A stretch of 64,000 nucleotides of DNA. Source: Gloeophyllum trabeum ATCC 11539 (lineage: Eukaryota; Basidiomycota; Agaricomycetes; Gloeophyllales; Gloeophyllaceae). Of the stretch, positions 11,101-22,102 are shown one piece after another. The translations under genes were made by a program, and so were the position numbers. The stretch is taken from the NCBI RefSeq assembly GCF_000344685.1, contig NW_006920419.1, forward strand, positions 1,107,576 through 1,171,575. The letters are read 5' to 3'. Every line of letters begins with the position of its first letter. Position 1 is the first letter of the stretch. Below the pieces are notes generated by a model, which was not told the origin of the DNA, did not search any database, and saw only the letters and a program-made list of their open reading frames with translations.

Positions 11101-11395
11101 AGCCTTGCTCATCGTTATCGGTGATCCCCGCATACTATCCCTTGACCCGACTTGGCGTAATTGGCTGAGATACGTGCAAAGTGGAGGGGGTGCGCGTGGG
11201 CAACCTATACCGATGGAATATCTGTATAACGAAGGCGAAGGCGGGACGCAGGGCGAAGGCGGGTCTTCTGCCGCAGCACAGCTGGCCTATGGCAAGGACA
11301 CGGAGCAGATGCAGCGCCTTCGGGCAAAGATCGTCCGGCGCGAGCAGTACGAGGGCATTCCAGGAAATGATTCTGACTGCGAGTCTGACTTCTGA
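8108..11395 (+). CDS. Zinc-finger MOV10/SDE3-type SF1 RNA helicase, possibly defective
   Basis: A relative of MOV10/SDE3/Armitage helicases, which act with Argonaute-type RNA silencing. Inferred exons: 8108-8535, 8587-9060, 9109-9171, 9233-9664, 9720-10286, 10337-10363, 10414-10667, 10733-10851, 10923-11028 and a last exon ending at 11395. The N-terminus has a C-x-C-x7-H-x3-H finger (CECGETITARHLEAH). Next comes the family's beta-rich region, then Walker A (GPPGTGKTT, formed exactly by splicing 9664 to 9720), motif II (VDEAGQ), motif III (AGDPRQLPP) and motif V (VGTVEEFQGQ). Two defects appear. The exon ending in the QYR part of the QYRSH motif lacks a GT donor at the expected place (GAAAGT at 10364). 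Near motif VI the frame shifts by two bases at about 11091, so the expected VTRA(R/K) motif is split. An acceptor at 11102 would give an in-frame 920-aa protein that lacks motif VI. The gene may be a pseudogene, a catalytically dead helicase, or affected by sequence error. Confidence 0.8.
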
Positions 11396-11749
11396 GACCT
11401 TGCATCCCGATAACGGCGCGGCCCTCTGTAAATCGGCGTTGATCAGGAGCATATCTGCACATGCTCCTCATCACCGCAGGGATGTACAGAGCGCTACTTA
11501 CGATATCAATATTCTTGTCGAGTCTGCTCGAGCTCGTCCTCGTATAACCTTCGATGCACATTAAAGACGATCGCAGTGACTAAAATATTCCCGTTTGTTG
11601 TGTACATTATGAACACTATCGGCGACGAGACGACAAAACTGACAAGAATAACGACAGCAAGCAAGATAGGGTAGCAGCGACGCACGAATACACATGTCCA
11701 TCCTAATAGTTACACGGTTGATTATACCGACTTGACTCTTATTGATTTC
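11396..11749. other. Convergent 3' spacer
   Basis: This separates the end of the plus-strand helicase gene from the end of the minus-strand coiled-coil gene. It should hold both polyadenylation regions. I see no repeat, RNA or coding feature. Confidence 0.5.
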
Positions 11750-13111
11750 TCATAAATTTGAGGGTAATTCCGGGATAGTCTCCTGCCTTGATATGTCGTC
11801 GCCTCCAGCGGCCTGCTGCATCGGGGATGCAACGCTGTTTGTCCGACTCCGCGGGATTAACGTACCAGTCTCGGCAACGCGGACACCACGTTCGACACTT
11901 TCCCTTCTGCTATGACTGCGGCTGATGCTTCTTAAACTTCCCGCAGAGTCGCCTGCGGCGTGTCCTGGTCGCCGCTCAAAGCTACCACGTCTCTGATAGG
12001 AGTTACGGCGGCTACGGGATTCGATTGGCGACAGGGAAGGGTCCCGCTGCGAGGTATGATAAGATATCACCGGTGATCCGTACGATGACGACAGGGACGG
12101 CGGAGGAACAGAAGGATAGGACAATGTATGAGAGGCTGGGTACGGAGCCGGGGGATTGGAGGTAAGCGAGGCGGATGAAGGAGGCGTGGTAATGGATGTC
12201 TCGTTTGTCAGGAAGCTAGCTGGATTGGTGGAAGTGACTGGAGAGAGAGGGAAAGGCGAGTCAGCAGACGACGGAGAGCGGGATAACGGAGTCGTCGTTT
12301 CTGACGGGATGTTGTTGACCGGCCGACGGATTTGCGAAGGTGGTCGAGGTATTGGCACGCCGGCGGGCGGCTCGCGGGGAGGCTGGGCAGGAGGTAAAAG
12401 CATCATGGACGTTGACGGAGATGAGCTCTGTGAATACGTCCTCAGATGTATAGGCTGAGAGTATGGATCCATTGTAGACAGTCCTATCAAGTTGTCCACA
12501 GGCAGTCCGAGCTTCCGCAATCCGTGCACATTAGTCCAATTACGAGCGACTTTCGAAAGGAACGCTTACTCTTCGGCGATGATCGATCAGCTCTTCCCGG
12601 TAGATGTCGTTCAGCCTCGACACTCGAATGTACTCCCGCTCTGCCTGTGCCAACCTCCCTCTCAACTGTTCGTTCTCCTTCCGCAGAGCATCCATTATGA
12701 CCTCTGTACTGGGAGCAAGCGGATCGAACGAAGACATGAAAGCTTGCATCCCTGCTCTATTCTCAGCAGGCTCAGTGCTACCAGAGCCATTCTCCTGAGC
12801 CGAATGGTTCTGGTGTTGTTGCTGCTGGGCAAGTCGCAATGCTGACAGCTCTCGGGTTAGCCGATTCACCTGAGACTCTGATTCCACTTCTCGGATGTTC
12901 TCCAAAGCAACTTTCTCTTCCCTTAGCTACGAGCAAAGAGGCTTAGTGGTATATATCACAATGGAGTACATAGCTGTGAACTCACCTTCTCTAGTTTTCG
13001 CGAAAGCAGATTAATCAGGCGCTCCTCCTCCGCCTCGTACGCATTGATCAAGTCCTCCTCCCGCTTCGTGCTCGACACCGACAGTCTTCGGATTGGAGGC
13101 GACAAGGACAT
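11750..13111 (-). CDS. Coiled-coil, Ser/Pro-rich protein of unknown function
   Basis: I do not recognise a named family. Exons 13111-12986, 12926-12570 and 12511-11750 join in frame over introns of 59 and 58 bp to give 414 aa. The first roughly 165 residues are strongly heptad-like (for example EEDLINAYEAEEERLINLLS and, later, RKENEQLRGRLAQAEREYI), so a dimeric coiled coil is likely. The remaining part is low-complexity Ser, Pro and Thr with short Arg-Ser stretches such as RSRRNSYQRRGSFERR, which look like kinase target sites and are probably disordered. There is no signal peptide or membrane segment. The layout suggests a cytoskeletal or scaffold protein, but this is inference only. It lies 225 bp downstream of the ChAPs gene stop codon on the same strand. 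Confidence 0.75.
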
Positions 13112-13335
13112 GGTATAACGTAGGACCGGTGGCAGAACGGTTTAATGACTCGAAGGCTTGAAACGAAAGCTAGAACGTCCGATACAGCACCGAGCTCATG
13201 ACTGCAGACGTCACTCAAAATATCTTTTATCCCATATAATTTACGTAATTACGGACGCAGTGGCAAGAATAACACCGACGCAACCAGAACCCACTCGGGC
13301 CCATAGCAGAGAATAGTATATAGCGGACACAGAAC

Positions 13336-16148
13336 TCAGAAGTCATATCCTTCTACCTTAAAGACTCGCCCGTAATTCAGATAGCTGTCCATGATTTTCT
13401 GGATCGGCTCCGGCAGACCCATGCTGAGCATTGTGTATGCAAGCTTAGCATGGCCATGGATCGGGTATAACTTGAAGAAACAGCGTGCGACCTGCGTAGG
13501 GTACTGAGAACAGAGCAAGTTAGCTCCCGAAACGCCTAGCAACGACAACGACAAGAACCCACCGTCATTTCCGCATATTCCGCGTATTGATACGCAGCAA
13601 CTCGAATAGCCATCTGTAGCGAGCGCTGCAGATCCCCTTCGTCTGCGTACATATCCAGCAGTTTTGACCATGGTTTATAGGAGAATCGCTGGCTTTCCAG
13701 GCACCGTTGATAAGCTTCTTTCGCCTCCTCCTTGTGATGCAGTCGCAGCCCCAAGTCACCCAGGATCTCCCACTCCAGGGCCGTTTTTCTGTATGCAACA
13801 TGTTGGGTCTTGAAGTGGGCCACCTCAGCGCGGAAGATCGTCCACACTCTTAGATCCTAGCAGACTCGTCTGTCCACGATGAACAACCCAGCACTGAGCA
13901 AAACACACACCTCGTATAGCACCATGAACAGATTGTCCAGCCAGCGCTCACAGAGTCGCTTATTACTGAACGAGAAGTCACTCTGCTGCGTTGCACCGCT
14001 CTGAGCACCTCCGCCCTCCTGGTCATCACCAGCTGCTTGCATCGGCTTCTCCAGAACGTCACTTGCCACATCCTCCTCCTTCCCTTCCTCACTTTCCTCC
14101 TCTTCCCTTGCACGGTCCGACTCCGTGGAGATACGTATAGTCGGGATCGCCGGCGCCGCACTCAGACCGTCGTTCTCGCCCGCATTCCCCTGGCTTGACA
14201 CCGATCCCTTCTGGCTTTGCGACACAACGCCTCTTGTTGAAGCGTCATCGTCCGCGCCCCCTGTCGTGCTCGCGACGAGCGTCGACCCGGCGACGGTGCC
14301 GTCCTCATGAATGACGGTCTCGCCGACGTCACTGTTCGAGCCCTCGGGCGCGTCGCCGCCGTTCACGTGCGCGTGCTCGGCTTGCGCCTTTTGCATGCGG
14401 TACTCCTCCTCCATCACGAAGACGGAGCTCCGCGTCTTGAGCAACTCGTCCCACCCGATGCGGGAGACGAGGCGGCAGAGGAGAGCGTAGGCTCGGGCCC
14501 AGGTTCCACGTAAGCCGGGCGAGGGCAGACGCTGCAGGGCTGGGTCCGCCTGAGTTGGGCGGATCAGTTGAGAATGATACAATGAAGGTACCGAAACGCA
14601 CTTCGTCGTCCTCGGTCTTCTGTCGTTCCGGGAGGATGTCGGTTATGGGGCGTTTGGACGGTAGGTGGACTCGAGCAGGGGTCAATGGACGGTGCGCATC
14701 GCGTCCGTTGTAAGTAAACATCGGACACGAATTGAGAGTGAGCAGTGCCTACAGGCAAACCTGAGCATACCAGAAAGACGGTATGCGGATACAGCGACTC
14801 ACAGACTCATACTGCCCAAGATCGATGTACAGCTCCGTCAGCTTCTCCCATGTAACGAATTCACTCGGAGCACAGTTAACGGCCTGCTTTGCGAGTTGTA
14901 GCGCCCACTCAAGCTTGCCCTTTGACCGGAGGAAATCGCATTGTACGTGAAGCAATGTATACGACTGTGGCGTCGCTTTCATGGCTGCCGACATGATCTG
15001 CACGGCCTTCACCTCCTCGTCTTCCCAGGGTCAGCACACAAACGCGAACAACCGCAACGGAGACTCACTCATGCCGATATAACTCCTCGCTAGCAGTGAA
15101 GCTACTTCGGGCTCTTTAGCAGTTAGTTTCTCAAAGAGGTTCGCAGCCTGTTGCCACCGGTTACTATCACCAAAATACTTGAGGATTCCTGCTGTGAGAT
15201 GATTCGAAACCACGGTGGCAACTTGGATCTCCGGGTCCGAGCCGACTTGCCAGCCTAGCAGGAACCGTTCAGCGAAAGCGAACCAATTACGAAGTGGGGT
15301 TTATGGGACCTTTCAAGAACAGCTGCTCAGCAGCTTGTAGGAATCGGAGTTCCCCCTCGGGCGTCGTGATAGGGTCCAGTTTGCGGTAGGCATCGAGGTA
15401 GTAAGTGGGGTCGTCGGAATAGAGAATGGCCCGGAGGAGGGCGGACAGGTAGGTTTCTTGCCATATCTCAGGGGTAGCTTCGTGTCTGTATTCCGGGTTT
15501 GAATCTTGCATGAGGGGGAAGCTGGAGGGACGTACCTCTCGCCGCGCAGGTCAACCACATATGTGTGCACCCCTCCTGGAATCTTGACGTCCACGCGTAT
15601 GTCAACCCGAGAGAAGGAATTAAAGCAGCTGCATGTCTCATAAGCTGGTGGATTGAATTCCTAGAGAGCAAGCATACCAGTAGCAGCCATTGCGCAGCTT
15701 CCAAGTAGGACCTTTCGAGAGCCAGCCGCTGGTATCTTCGATAGCATACGTGAGGGAATTGATGTATGCGGCGAGGGATGCGGATGACGACGCATCAACC
15801 CCAGAAACAAAGTGATATGACCCAAGCTATCCAGTCCAGCTGAGCAACGTCGCAGACAGTGAGATTCACGGTGCAATGTACGCACATCCCGCTGGCCTGC
15901 TTTCCCCGTACTTTTCACGACGTGACACAGATCCGGAGGTCCCAGTTCACGAAACGTAGCTATGGGTGTTGTAAGTCGGCTAAGATGTCGCGGTAAACGC
16001 AAAGGCTCACGAACATAGACTCTCGGTACGCGCAGTTATTGATTCACCAAGGTCGACCTATGTATCATGTCGGACTTTAACCACCGTGTCATGCAGCAAC
16101 ACTTACCTCAAAGAGCTCCGGGATGTCCTTGAACGTGGCGTCCGCCAT
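13336..16148 (-). CDS. BUD7: ChAPs family protein (Chs5-Arf1-binding, Bud7/Chs6-like), exomer TPR subunit
   Basis: ChAPs proteins form the exomer coat with Chs5 at the trans-Golgi network and carry selected cargo, such as chitin synthase, to the plasma membrane. Recognised segments, from N to C: ADATFKDIPELF, RELGPPDLCHVVK, the IPGGVHTYVVDLRGER block, the long TPR-like helical part (TAKEPEVASLLARSYIGM, KLEWALQLAKQAVNCAP), the ALLTLNSCPMFTYNGRD motif, an acidic, Ser-rich insert, and the terminal block from TIFRAEVAHFKTQH to the stop. Internal exons include 15826-15678, 15628-15536 and one starting at 15485; the 50-bp intron 15486-15535 keeps the frame. The first intron (after 16107) could not be placed exactly, since no acceptor fits phase 0 before RELGPPDL. 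The disordered acidic insert, about 130 residues rich in E, D, S and G, sits before the last conserved block. Confidence 0.85.
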
Positions 16149-19127
16149 GTTCAACGACGACGACCCAGTGTGGAACGCGTCGTATCGGTGTTGGTGGTCG
16201 TGGCGTCGAAAGTGCTATAATAAGTTGGTCCTGACCGTCACTGTTACTGTCTACCTTTTCTTTCCTACCCTCAGCACTCGTTCACCACCGCTGCCAACCC
16301 GATCGGACGTGCTACGTTGCAGATTCTCTGGCGACGCAGCGCTCTTATTCTCTACTACTGTACTCCATACATGTACGCCACTCAAAACCATCGTCGAATT
16401 GTTAGTGGATCTGCCCTCAGGAGTGTCACTGCTGGGTCTAATGGTATTCTCAATAGCACGAACGAACGACAGGCGTGTGCTTGCTCAAAAGGCTATGGAG
16501 TCGACCGTAGCGCGCTTCAATATGGATACATGAGAGCTCTCCTACTCTTGTAGGCCTTGGCGGTCTGATCCATGGACTGACTGTACCCGTTCTACCGCAA
16601 GTCCGTTACAGGCCTTAGGTATGCTATCAGGATGGGCCCTTCATGCATGGGAGTAACGGGATATGACGGTAAAATACCGCGCAGAAAATTGGCTGTATGG
16701 GCTCAGTATCTTGCCTACCTAGCACTGGAGCAGGACGCTCTTCACACAGATTGAGACGTTCGTGAACTCTCTGTTCATCCCTCATCTCATTTCTGTGATT
16801 GGAGACATTCGTAAAGTCCAGCTTTCTCTTCATCTCCTCCTGTGTCCTTCCTTAGCGAGCCAAGGATCCCTCGATTGACGACCAGATAGTCGTGGTCGGT
16901 GAAAGTAGACTGGCGCGGATGGTCCATTAGGTGGATCCCTCGGCCAAATACAGGATTACCTACGAGAAGTCTGCAGGTTACAGGTTTGGACATTCCTTCA
17001 CGACAATGTATCACTGGGGCTAGGCTGTAAACCCCGGGTCTTTCTCCATCTGTCCTTCTCCGCCCTTGTGCCTTCTATGCCTGGCTTCGCTGGACGCCAT
17101 TCGAGAGCGTGAGGATTTCGTCCGCAAAATTGGGCGCCTTGAATATTACTCCCTACCTGGCAGATCCTCGCTCAATGCAATAGGATACTACCCCAGAACT
17201 CTAGGGCGTTCCTGTTGGAGCGCCCTTCCACTCAAGTTGATGCGACCGCCTGTTCTATTTGCTCCGCTACAGATGCATGTGTGACCAGGTTCTGCCCCCG
17301 GTCTCGTACCTCATTGCTCACACTATTGTTACTTCTCTAGGCTTCGAATGGTCTTCGCAGAGTGAGCCACCTTTCCTTGGATTCTTATGCTCCGTATTTC
17401 CCGCTTGCGTCCTCTTCATACGAAATAGGAGCCGCCTCATCGAGTCATGCCTGTCCGTAACAATAACTTACCATTTAGATACCCGCTTGCTTGAGGCGAG
17501 CGCCTGAATTGGTTCGTCGCAGCAGCTGGTAGCCAATATCCCGCGCACGTAAGTCCTCGCTCATCGCTCATACTCTTCCAGATCACTGCTACGCATGTGA
17601 ATACCCCGCGCGAGCATTCATAGAACACCTTGAGCGCGTCCACTGCGTTAATACCAAGAGCGCATGTGACAATCTCTCTGAATCCGGTGCAAGGCCGGCG
17701 TACCACGCGAGTGTTGTATATCCAGACCCCTTCTAGCTAAGCGGCGCTGGTAGGTGCCGACTTCGCAGCCCATGCTCCAAGAGGCTACTCTACTTTCCTG
17801 CCATAATGGACACGCAGTTGCTGGTTCTCTACTTCTTTGCTTCCGTCTTGACTCAATCTTGGCTGCCATCTGAGACTTCCCACCTTACGGGACAATAGTC
17901 GGACCTGCGTCTTCCCGCAAAGTGCCATTATCTATGGGCGGGTCCTGAGTTGCGCTCCCGGTTCCTGATTCCATTACCGGGTACACCGTCGGATTCAGCA
18001 GACACTCGAAGCCTAGGTGTACTTAATCTTGTTCTTATGGTCCCAGATGCCCGGTACTCATCCCGTCATGCCATCCATTTCTGATTTAACGTCTGTTAGC
18101 CTCGTTCCATTTTGGGCGCGCTCATCACGGTCCAAATATGCCTGTTGAATGCCCTCGCCCATGCGAAAGATTACCCGGATATTTCCCCGCCCACGGCCCC
18201 GAAGACGCTACCTCACACTTCTCTGATGTTGTCCATATCCAATACTCCACACTCGAAAGCGCGATTGCCTATCGGACCCGCCGCTCATCCGTGCCTCCAC
18301 CTGCTCGAGCAGCCCAGCAAGCCTGTTAAGGCTCTCAACGAGCTTCTTCACCGCCTTGGTCTGCGCTTCTAGCTGGCTGGTCTTTTCCCGCTCTTCGCTC
18401 TTGGCCCATCATCCATCCATCTGGCGTTCTGCTCCATTCCTCTCGAGTCTGACTCTGACTTGGCCTTGCGGGAAGAGCTGGGGGCACCAGGATGCCCAAG
18501 GCACCGAACCACAGCCCTCGCGTCTCCACCGTCCATTCCCAAATCGCATCGGGTGGATTGGTCTGCGCGCTAGTGTCTCCTTATCTGATCTTCCCAAATC
18601 ACCTCGACGGGATATCCTTGTTGCCCGAGAAAGATCAATCACATTCCCTGATTGGCCGCATCGGTCACCGATGTGTTCGTTGTCGCGTTGTTGCCTGCCC
18701 ACTCGTCGACGGCGCCGGCCATCCTCCACCACCAACCCGAAAACCCTTCACATCGCGGTGCCTGTTGCCTGCTGTTCTGATGCGGTCGCGCGCGGTGGGA
18801 GCAAATCGTCTCGAAAATCCGGCTGGCTTCTCCAGACGGTGTTCCAACCTTATTATCCGATGCCATTATGTTCGCATCGCCGGGGCCCGTTCTGCTCGTC
18901 TGCATCATCGGTGGCTTGTGCAGGGCTGACTGACGACGACTCGTGTGCACATTGAACAGCCCCGCTGCCATGTACCGACCGGGGCCGACGCGCTCTGAAT
19001 GCCATGCCATGTGCGGCCCTTGTCTGGCGTGGCCGCATCCACATCCCACCCATGCTGTGCAGCTACATAGCATGGGAGAATCCAAACTCTAAACCCCGTC
19101 TATCTGCGCCGCGCATCCCGCCATTGG
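16149..19127. other. Gene-poor 3-kb stretch
   Basis: No gene could be supported. A minus-strand open segment at 18408-18208 has a coiled-coil-like sequence but no start, partner exon or family match. The rest shows only short, overlapping frames. This could be the promoter of the ChAPs gene followed by decayed DNA. Confidence 0.5.
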
Positions 19128-19135
19128 GTATCCAT

Positions 19136-19494
19136 AGGACCCCCGATAATTGGTATAAATGCCTGATCAGGTTCCGGACAAATTTTGGGACTTTAGAGCC
19201 CTCAATGGCTGGTTTTTTACAGACAAATTGGCCGATTCTGGAGAATAGGCCTGATTTTTTTCCGGACATTTTGGTCAGACTTGGCCATTTCGACGCTATA
19301 TTTACCCCGGCACCTGCCGGGGAAGCTAAATTTGGACGTACCCACGCCACAGTTGCCTTTTAGAGCCACTTTTTCGCTGTGGTGCCTGTTTTTTTCCGGA
19401 CAAAAGGTCCAAAATCGGCGATTTTCTTCCGGACAAAATGGGTCTACTTATGGGTCCTCGGGATCAGGCATTTATACTGATTATCGGGGGTCCT
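19136..19494. mobile_element. Non-autonomous hAT-like DNA transposon (MITE), 359 bp
   Basis: The element starts AGGACCCCCGATAAT and ends with its inverted copy ATTATCGGGGGTCCT; the terminal inverted repeats extend to about 35 bp with two or three mismatches. It is flanked by a perfect 8-bp direct repeat, GTATCCAT, at 19128-19135 and 19495-19502. An 8-bp target duplication is the hallmark of hAT elements. Inside, the motif TCCGGACA recurs four times (19173, 19261, 19395, 19429). There is no transposase frame, so it must have been moved in trans. The superfamily assignment is inference from the duplication length. Confidence 0.85.
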
Positions 19495-19502
19495 GTATCC
19501 AT

Positions 19503-20191
19503 CCTGATGGAAGGCGCATACGTACATCCGTGCTCGTCGCTGGGACCGCCGGCAGCTCGGTTGTTTCATCGCCTTTTGTTAACGTTCTTGGATTAGTGTT
19601 CTCGGCTTGGCGGGTGTTTCCCCTCACTCGCGATCGGGGCTGAGGCCTGAGGGGTGCCAGGACTTGGGATCGGAGACTCCGTTGTATTTCCAACGTTTTG
19701 CTCGCATATTCGCGTCTGCACACACATTTGTACGAGGAGGGAACCAGCCAAGCATATGTATTCAATCATCAAGCAGTTCCAGCTCAATCCCATGCGCATC
19801 TGCAATAAGACAGAAAATCCACTCGTTTCATCCCATTCGTTCGTTCGTTCGTTCGTTCGTCGCGTACCCGTAGATACGTATATAACCCATGGCCATACAT
19901 ACACCCCATGACAGAAAGCAAGCGGATCGGCGGCAGATACTTGTACAAGAAGTAAGAAAGTAGAGAAAGAAAATAGAAAAAGCAGTGGAGCAAAATCGAG
20001 CATAGATACTACGAGTGAGGGAGATGGCGGCGGCGAAAGCGGATGGCGCGTGAAGTCAGGAAAGCGGCGGGCGGGCGGGCGGCGGTCGTGAGGGAGTGCG
20101 GGGGAAAGAGGGATGGATAATACAAGCGCGCGTTTTGGGGCGCGCAGCCGCAGCAGCGGCGACCAGAGCACCGACCCCGTCGCGAAGCGCA
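19503..20191. other. 3' flank of the bHLH gene
   Basis: It contains the TTCG tetranucleotide repeat and, by position, the 3' untranslated region of the minus-strand bHLH gene. No coding signal is convincing. Confidence 0.5.
19835..19861. repeat. TTCG tetranucleotide microsatellite
   Basis: About six consecutive TTCG/TCGT units are directly visible. This is a simple repeat, probably polymorphic, with no evident function. Confidence 0.9.
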
Positions 20192-22102
20192 TCACGTCGC
20201 CAGCACCTTCGCCTCCCCGCCGACGCGCCCATCGCGGCCGCGCCGCCCGCGCTCCTCCTCGCCGTCCTCGCTCTCCGTCTCCACCTCCATCTCGACGTCG
20301 CCCTCGCCCTCGTCGACGCTCTCGAGGCGGCTGCCGCTGCGGTACCGCCCGCGCCGCCCCTCCTCTTTATGCTGGTGGTCCGGCGGCGTCGGCAGCGAGA
20401 ACCCCGCGTCCTCGTGGAGGACCATCTCCTCCGGGCCCTCCTCCTTCCCCGACGAGCCCGCGGGCGGCGCGGACCCCGCGCGGTACGCCTGCAGCTGCTG
20501 CTCGAGGTCGCGGTTGCGCGACGCCTGCGCGGAGACGAGCTGCTGGAGGTACCTATACATTCCGGGTCGGCTCGTCAGCCATCTTTGTCTCCATGCATTC
20601 CCGTAGCCCTTAACCCCCTCTCCCCCCGTTTCCCCACCAAAACACCGACGGGGAGAGGGAAACAGAACAAAGAAAACCACCCACCTGATATACTCGACGC
20701 TCTTCCTGAGTATCATGCCCTTGTTCGCCTTGACGCCGGCACCCTCGCCGTCCTTGTCCTCCTTGTCCTTGTCCTTGTCCTTCTCGGCCGCGCCGCCGGG
20801 CGTCGGCGGCTCGGGCGGGCTGAGGAGGTCCGACTCGGTAGGGGTGCTTGCGGGGGCTGGGGAAGATGCATGTCAGTTCATCGCCTTAAACTGGGGACGA
20901 AAGCAAGGGAAAGCGAGGAAAGGGAGGAAAGCCACGGACCGTTCACGTCCAGCATGCACTCCGGTATGAGCGTCGCGAGCTCGCTGATCTTCTCGTTGAT
21001 GTTATCCCTTCTGCGGCGCTCGACGGCGTTGTGCGACTCGCGCCGGCGGCGGCGCTTCTCCGAGGCGAGCGCGGCCCTGCGTCAGCGTCAGCGTCGCACG
21101 CGCGCGCGCAGCGAAAAAGGAACGCAACACTCACTGCTTCGCAGCCACGTCGTCCTCGTCCTTCATCATCACGCCCATCAAGCCGACGTCCTTCGGGCTG
21201 ACGCCGATGCTGCCGACCATCATCCCGTTGACGCCGCCGCCGCCGCCGCCGCCGTTGACCATCCCGCCGAGCATGCCCCCGCTGAACCCGAAGCCGCCGA
21301 GCGAGTCGGGCGTGGGCAGGAAGTCGCCGCCGAACCATGCTTGGGGGACGGCGCGCCCGGGGATGACGATGCCCGGGCGCGGCGGGGGCGAGGTGCCGCT
21401 GACGCTGTTGCGCTTCTGGCGCGTCGTGCTCGCGGTGCGCGTCGGGCCGGGGCCGGGGCCGCGGCTCCTGCTGCGCGAGCGGTGCTGGGCAAAGTCGTAG
21501 GTGTTGTTGTTGGCGTTGTTAGCGGTGGGGTCGGCGGGCTCGGGCTCGAAGCGGAGCGAGGAGTTGAGCGCGGGGAGGGTGCTGTTGAAGTTTGGGTGGA
21601 AGGATTGCTGGTGGTGGTGCGGGTGGGCGTCGTGGATGGGGGTGTGGGCGTTGAGGTTGAGGGAGGTGCTGGCGGAGTGCGGGGGGAGCTGGGCGAGGTG
21701 CGAGGGCGGGGGAAGCGAAAAGTGCGTCGGGAACCCGTTGTTGTTGTTGTTGTGGCTATTATTTCCGTTGGCGTGCGGCGCAGAAATGTCAAAGATGTTG
21801 TGGGTGTGGGCGCGGTACTGCTCGTCGTGCGGGTAGTGATGGGAGTCGGGGCTGTGGCTCTGGGTGGAACGCTCGTTGCTGAGGTGCTGCGGCGGGGGCG
21901 GGGGCGAGTGGACCATGAGGCTGGCGAGCTCGTCGCCAAAGTCGGAGGCGGCGGAGAACTTGCGGAAGGCGTCGGGGACGGCGGGGAGGGCGAGGTCGAA
22001 CGGCGGGGACGGGTGGTCGCCGGCGGGCGAGAAGCCCTCCTGGCGGATGGGCGCGGGCTTGTACTGCGGCGAGGCGTGGGCCTGGGCGGGGAAGAAGGAC
22101 AT
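20192..22102 (-). CDS. bHLH transcription factor
   Basis: A nuclear DNA-binding regulator expected to bind E-box-like sites as a dimer. Four exons (22102-21135, 21076-20940, 20856-20685, 20552-20192) total 1638 nt, or 545 aa. The basic region and helix 1 appear in exon 2 as ESHNAVERRRRDNINEKI, containing the His, Glu and Arg that contact DNA in the E-box-binding classes. The loop is long and acidic/Lys-rich (exon 3, EKDKDKDKEDKD). Helix 2 spans the exon 3/4 junction (NKGMILRKSVEYIRYLQQLV) and runs into a leucine-rich helix. The N-terminal 320 residues are low-complexity Pro, His, Asn and Gly tracts, probably a disordered activation region. The whole gene is strikingly GC-rich, with CGG-type trinucleotide runs. 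The first Met was placed at MSFFPAQ because upstream sequence is not protein-like; the frame itself remains open to about 22417. The specific target genes are unknown. Confidence 0.88.

Noticed and set aside
15505..15535. 31-bp intron in the ChAPs gene
   Set aside because: It gives the wrong phase; the 50-bp intron 15486-15535 restores the family sequence.
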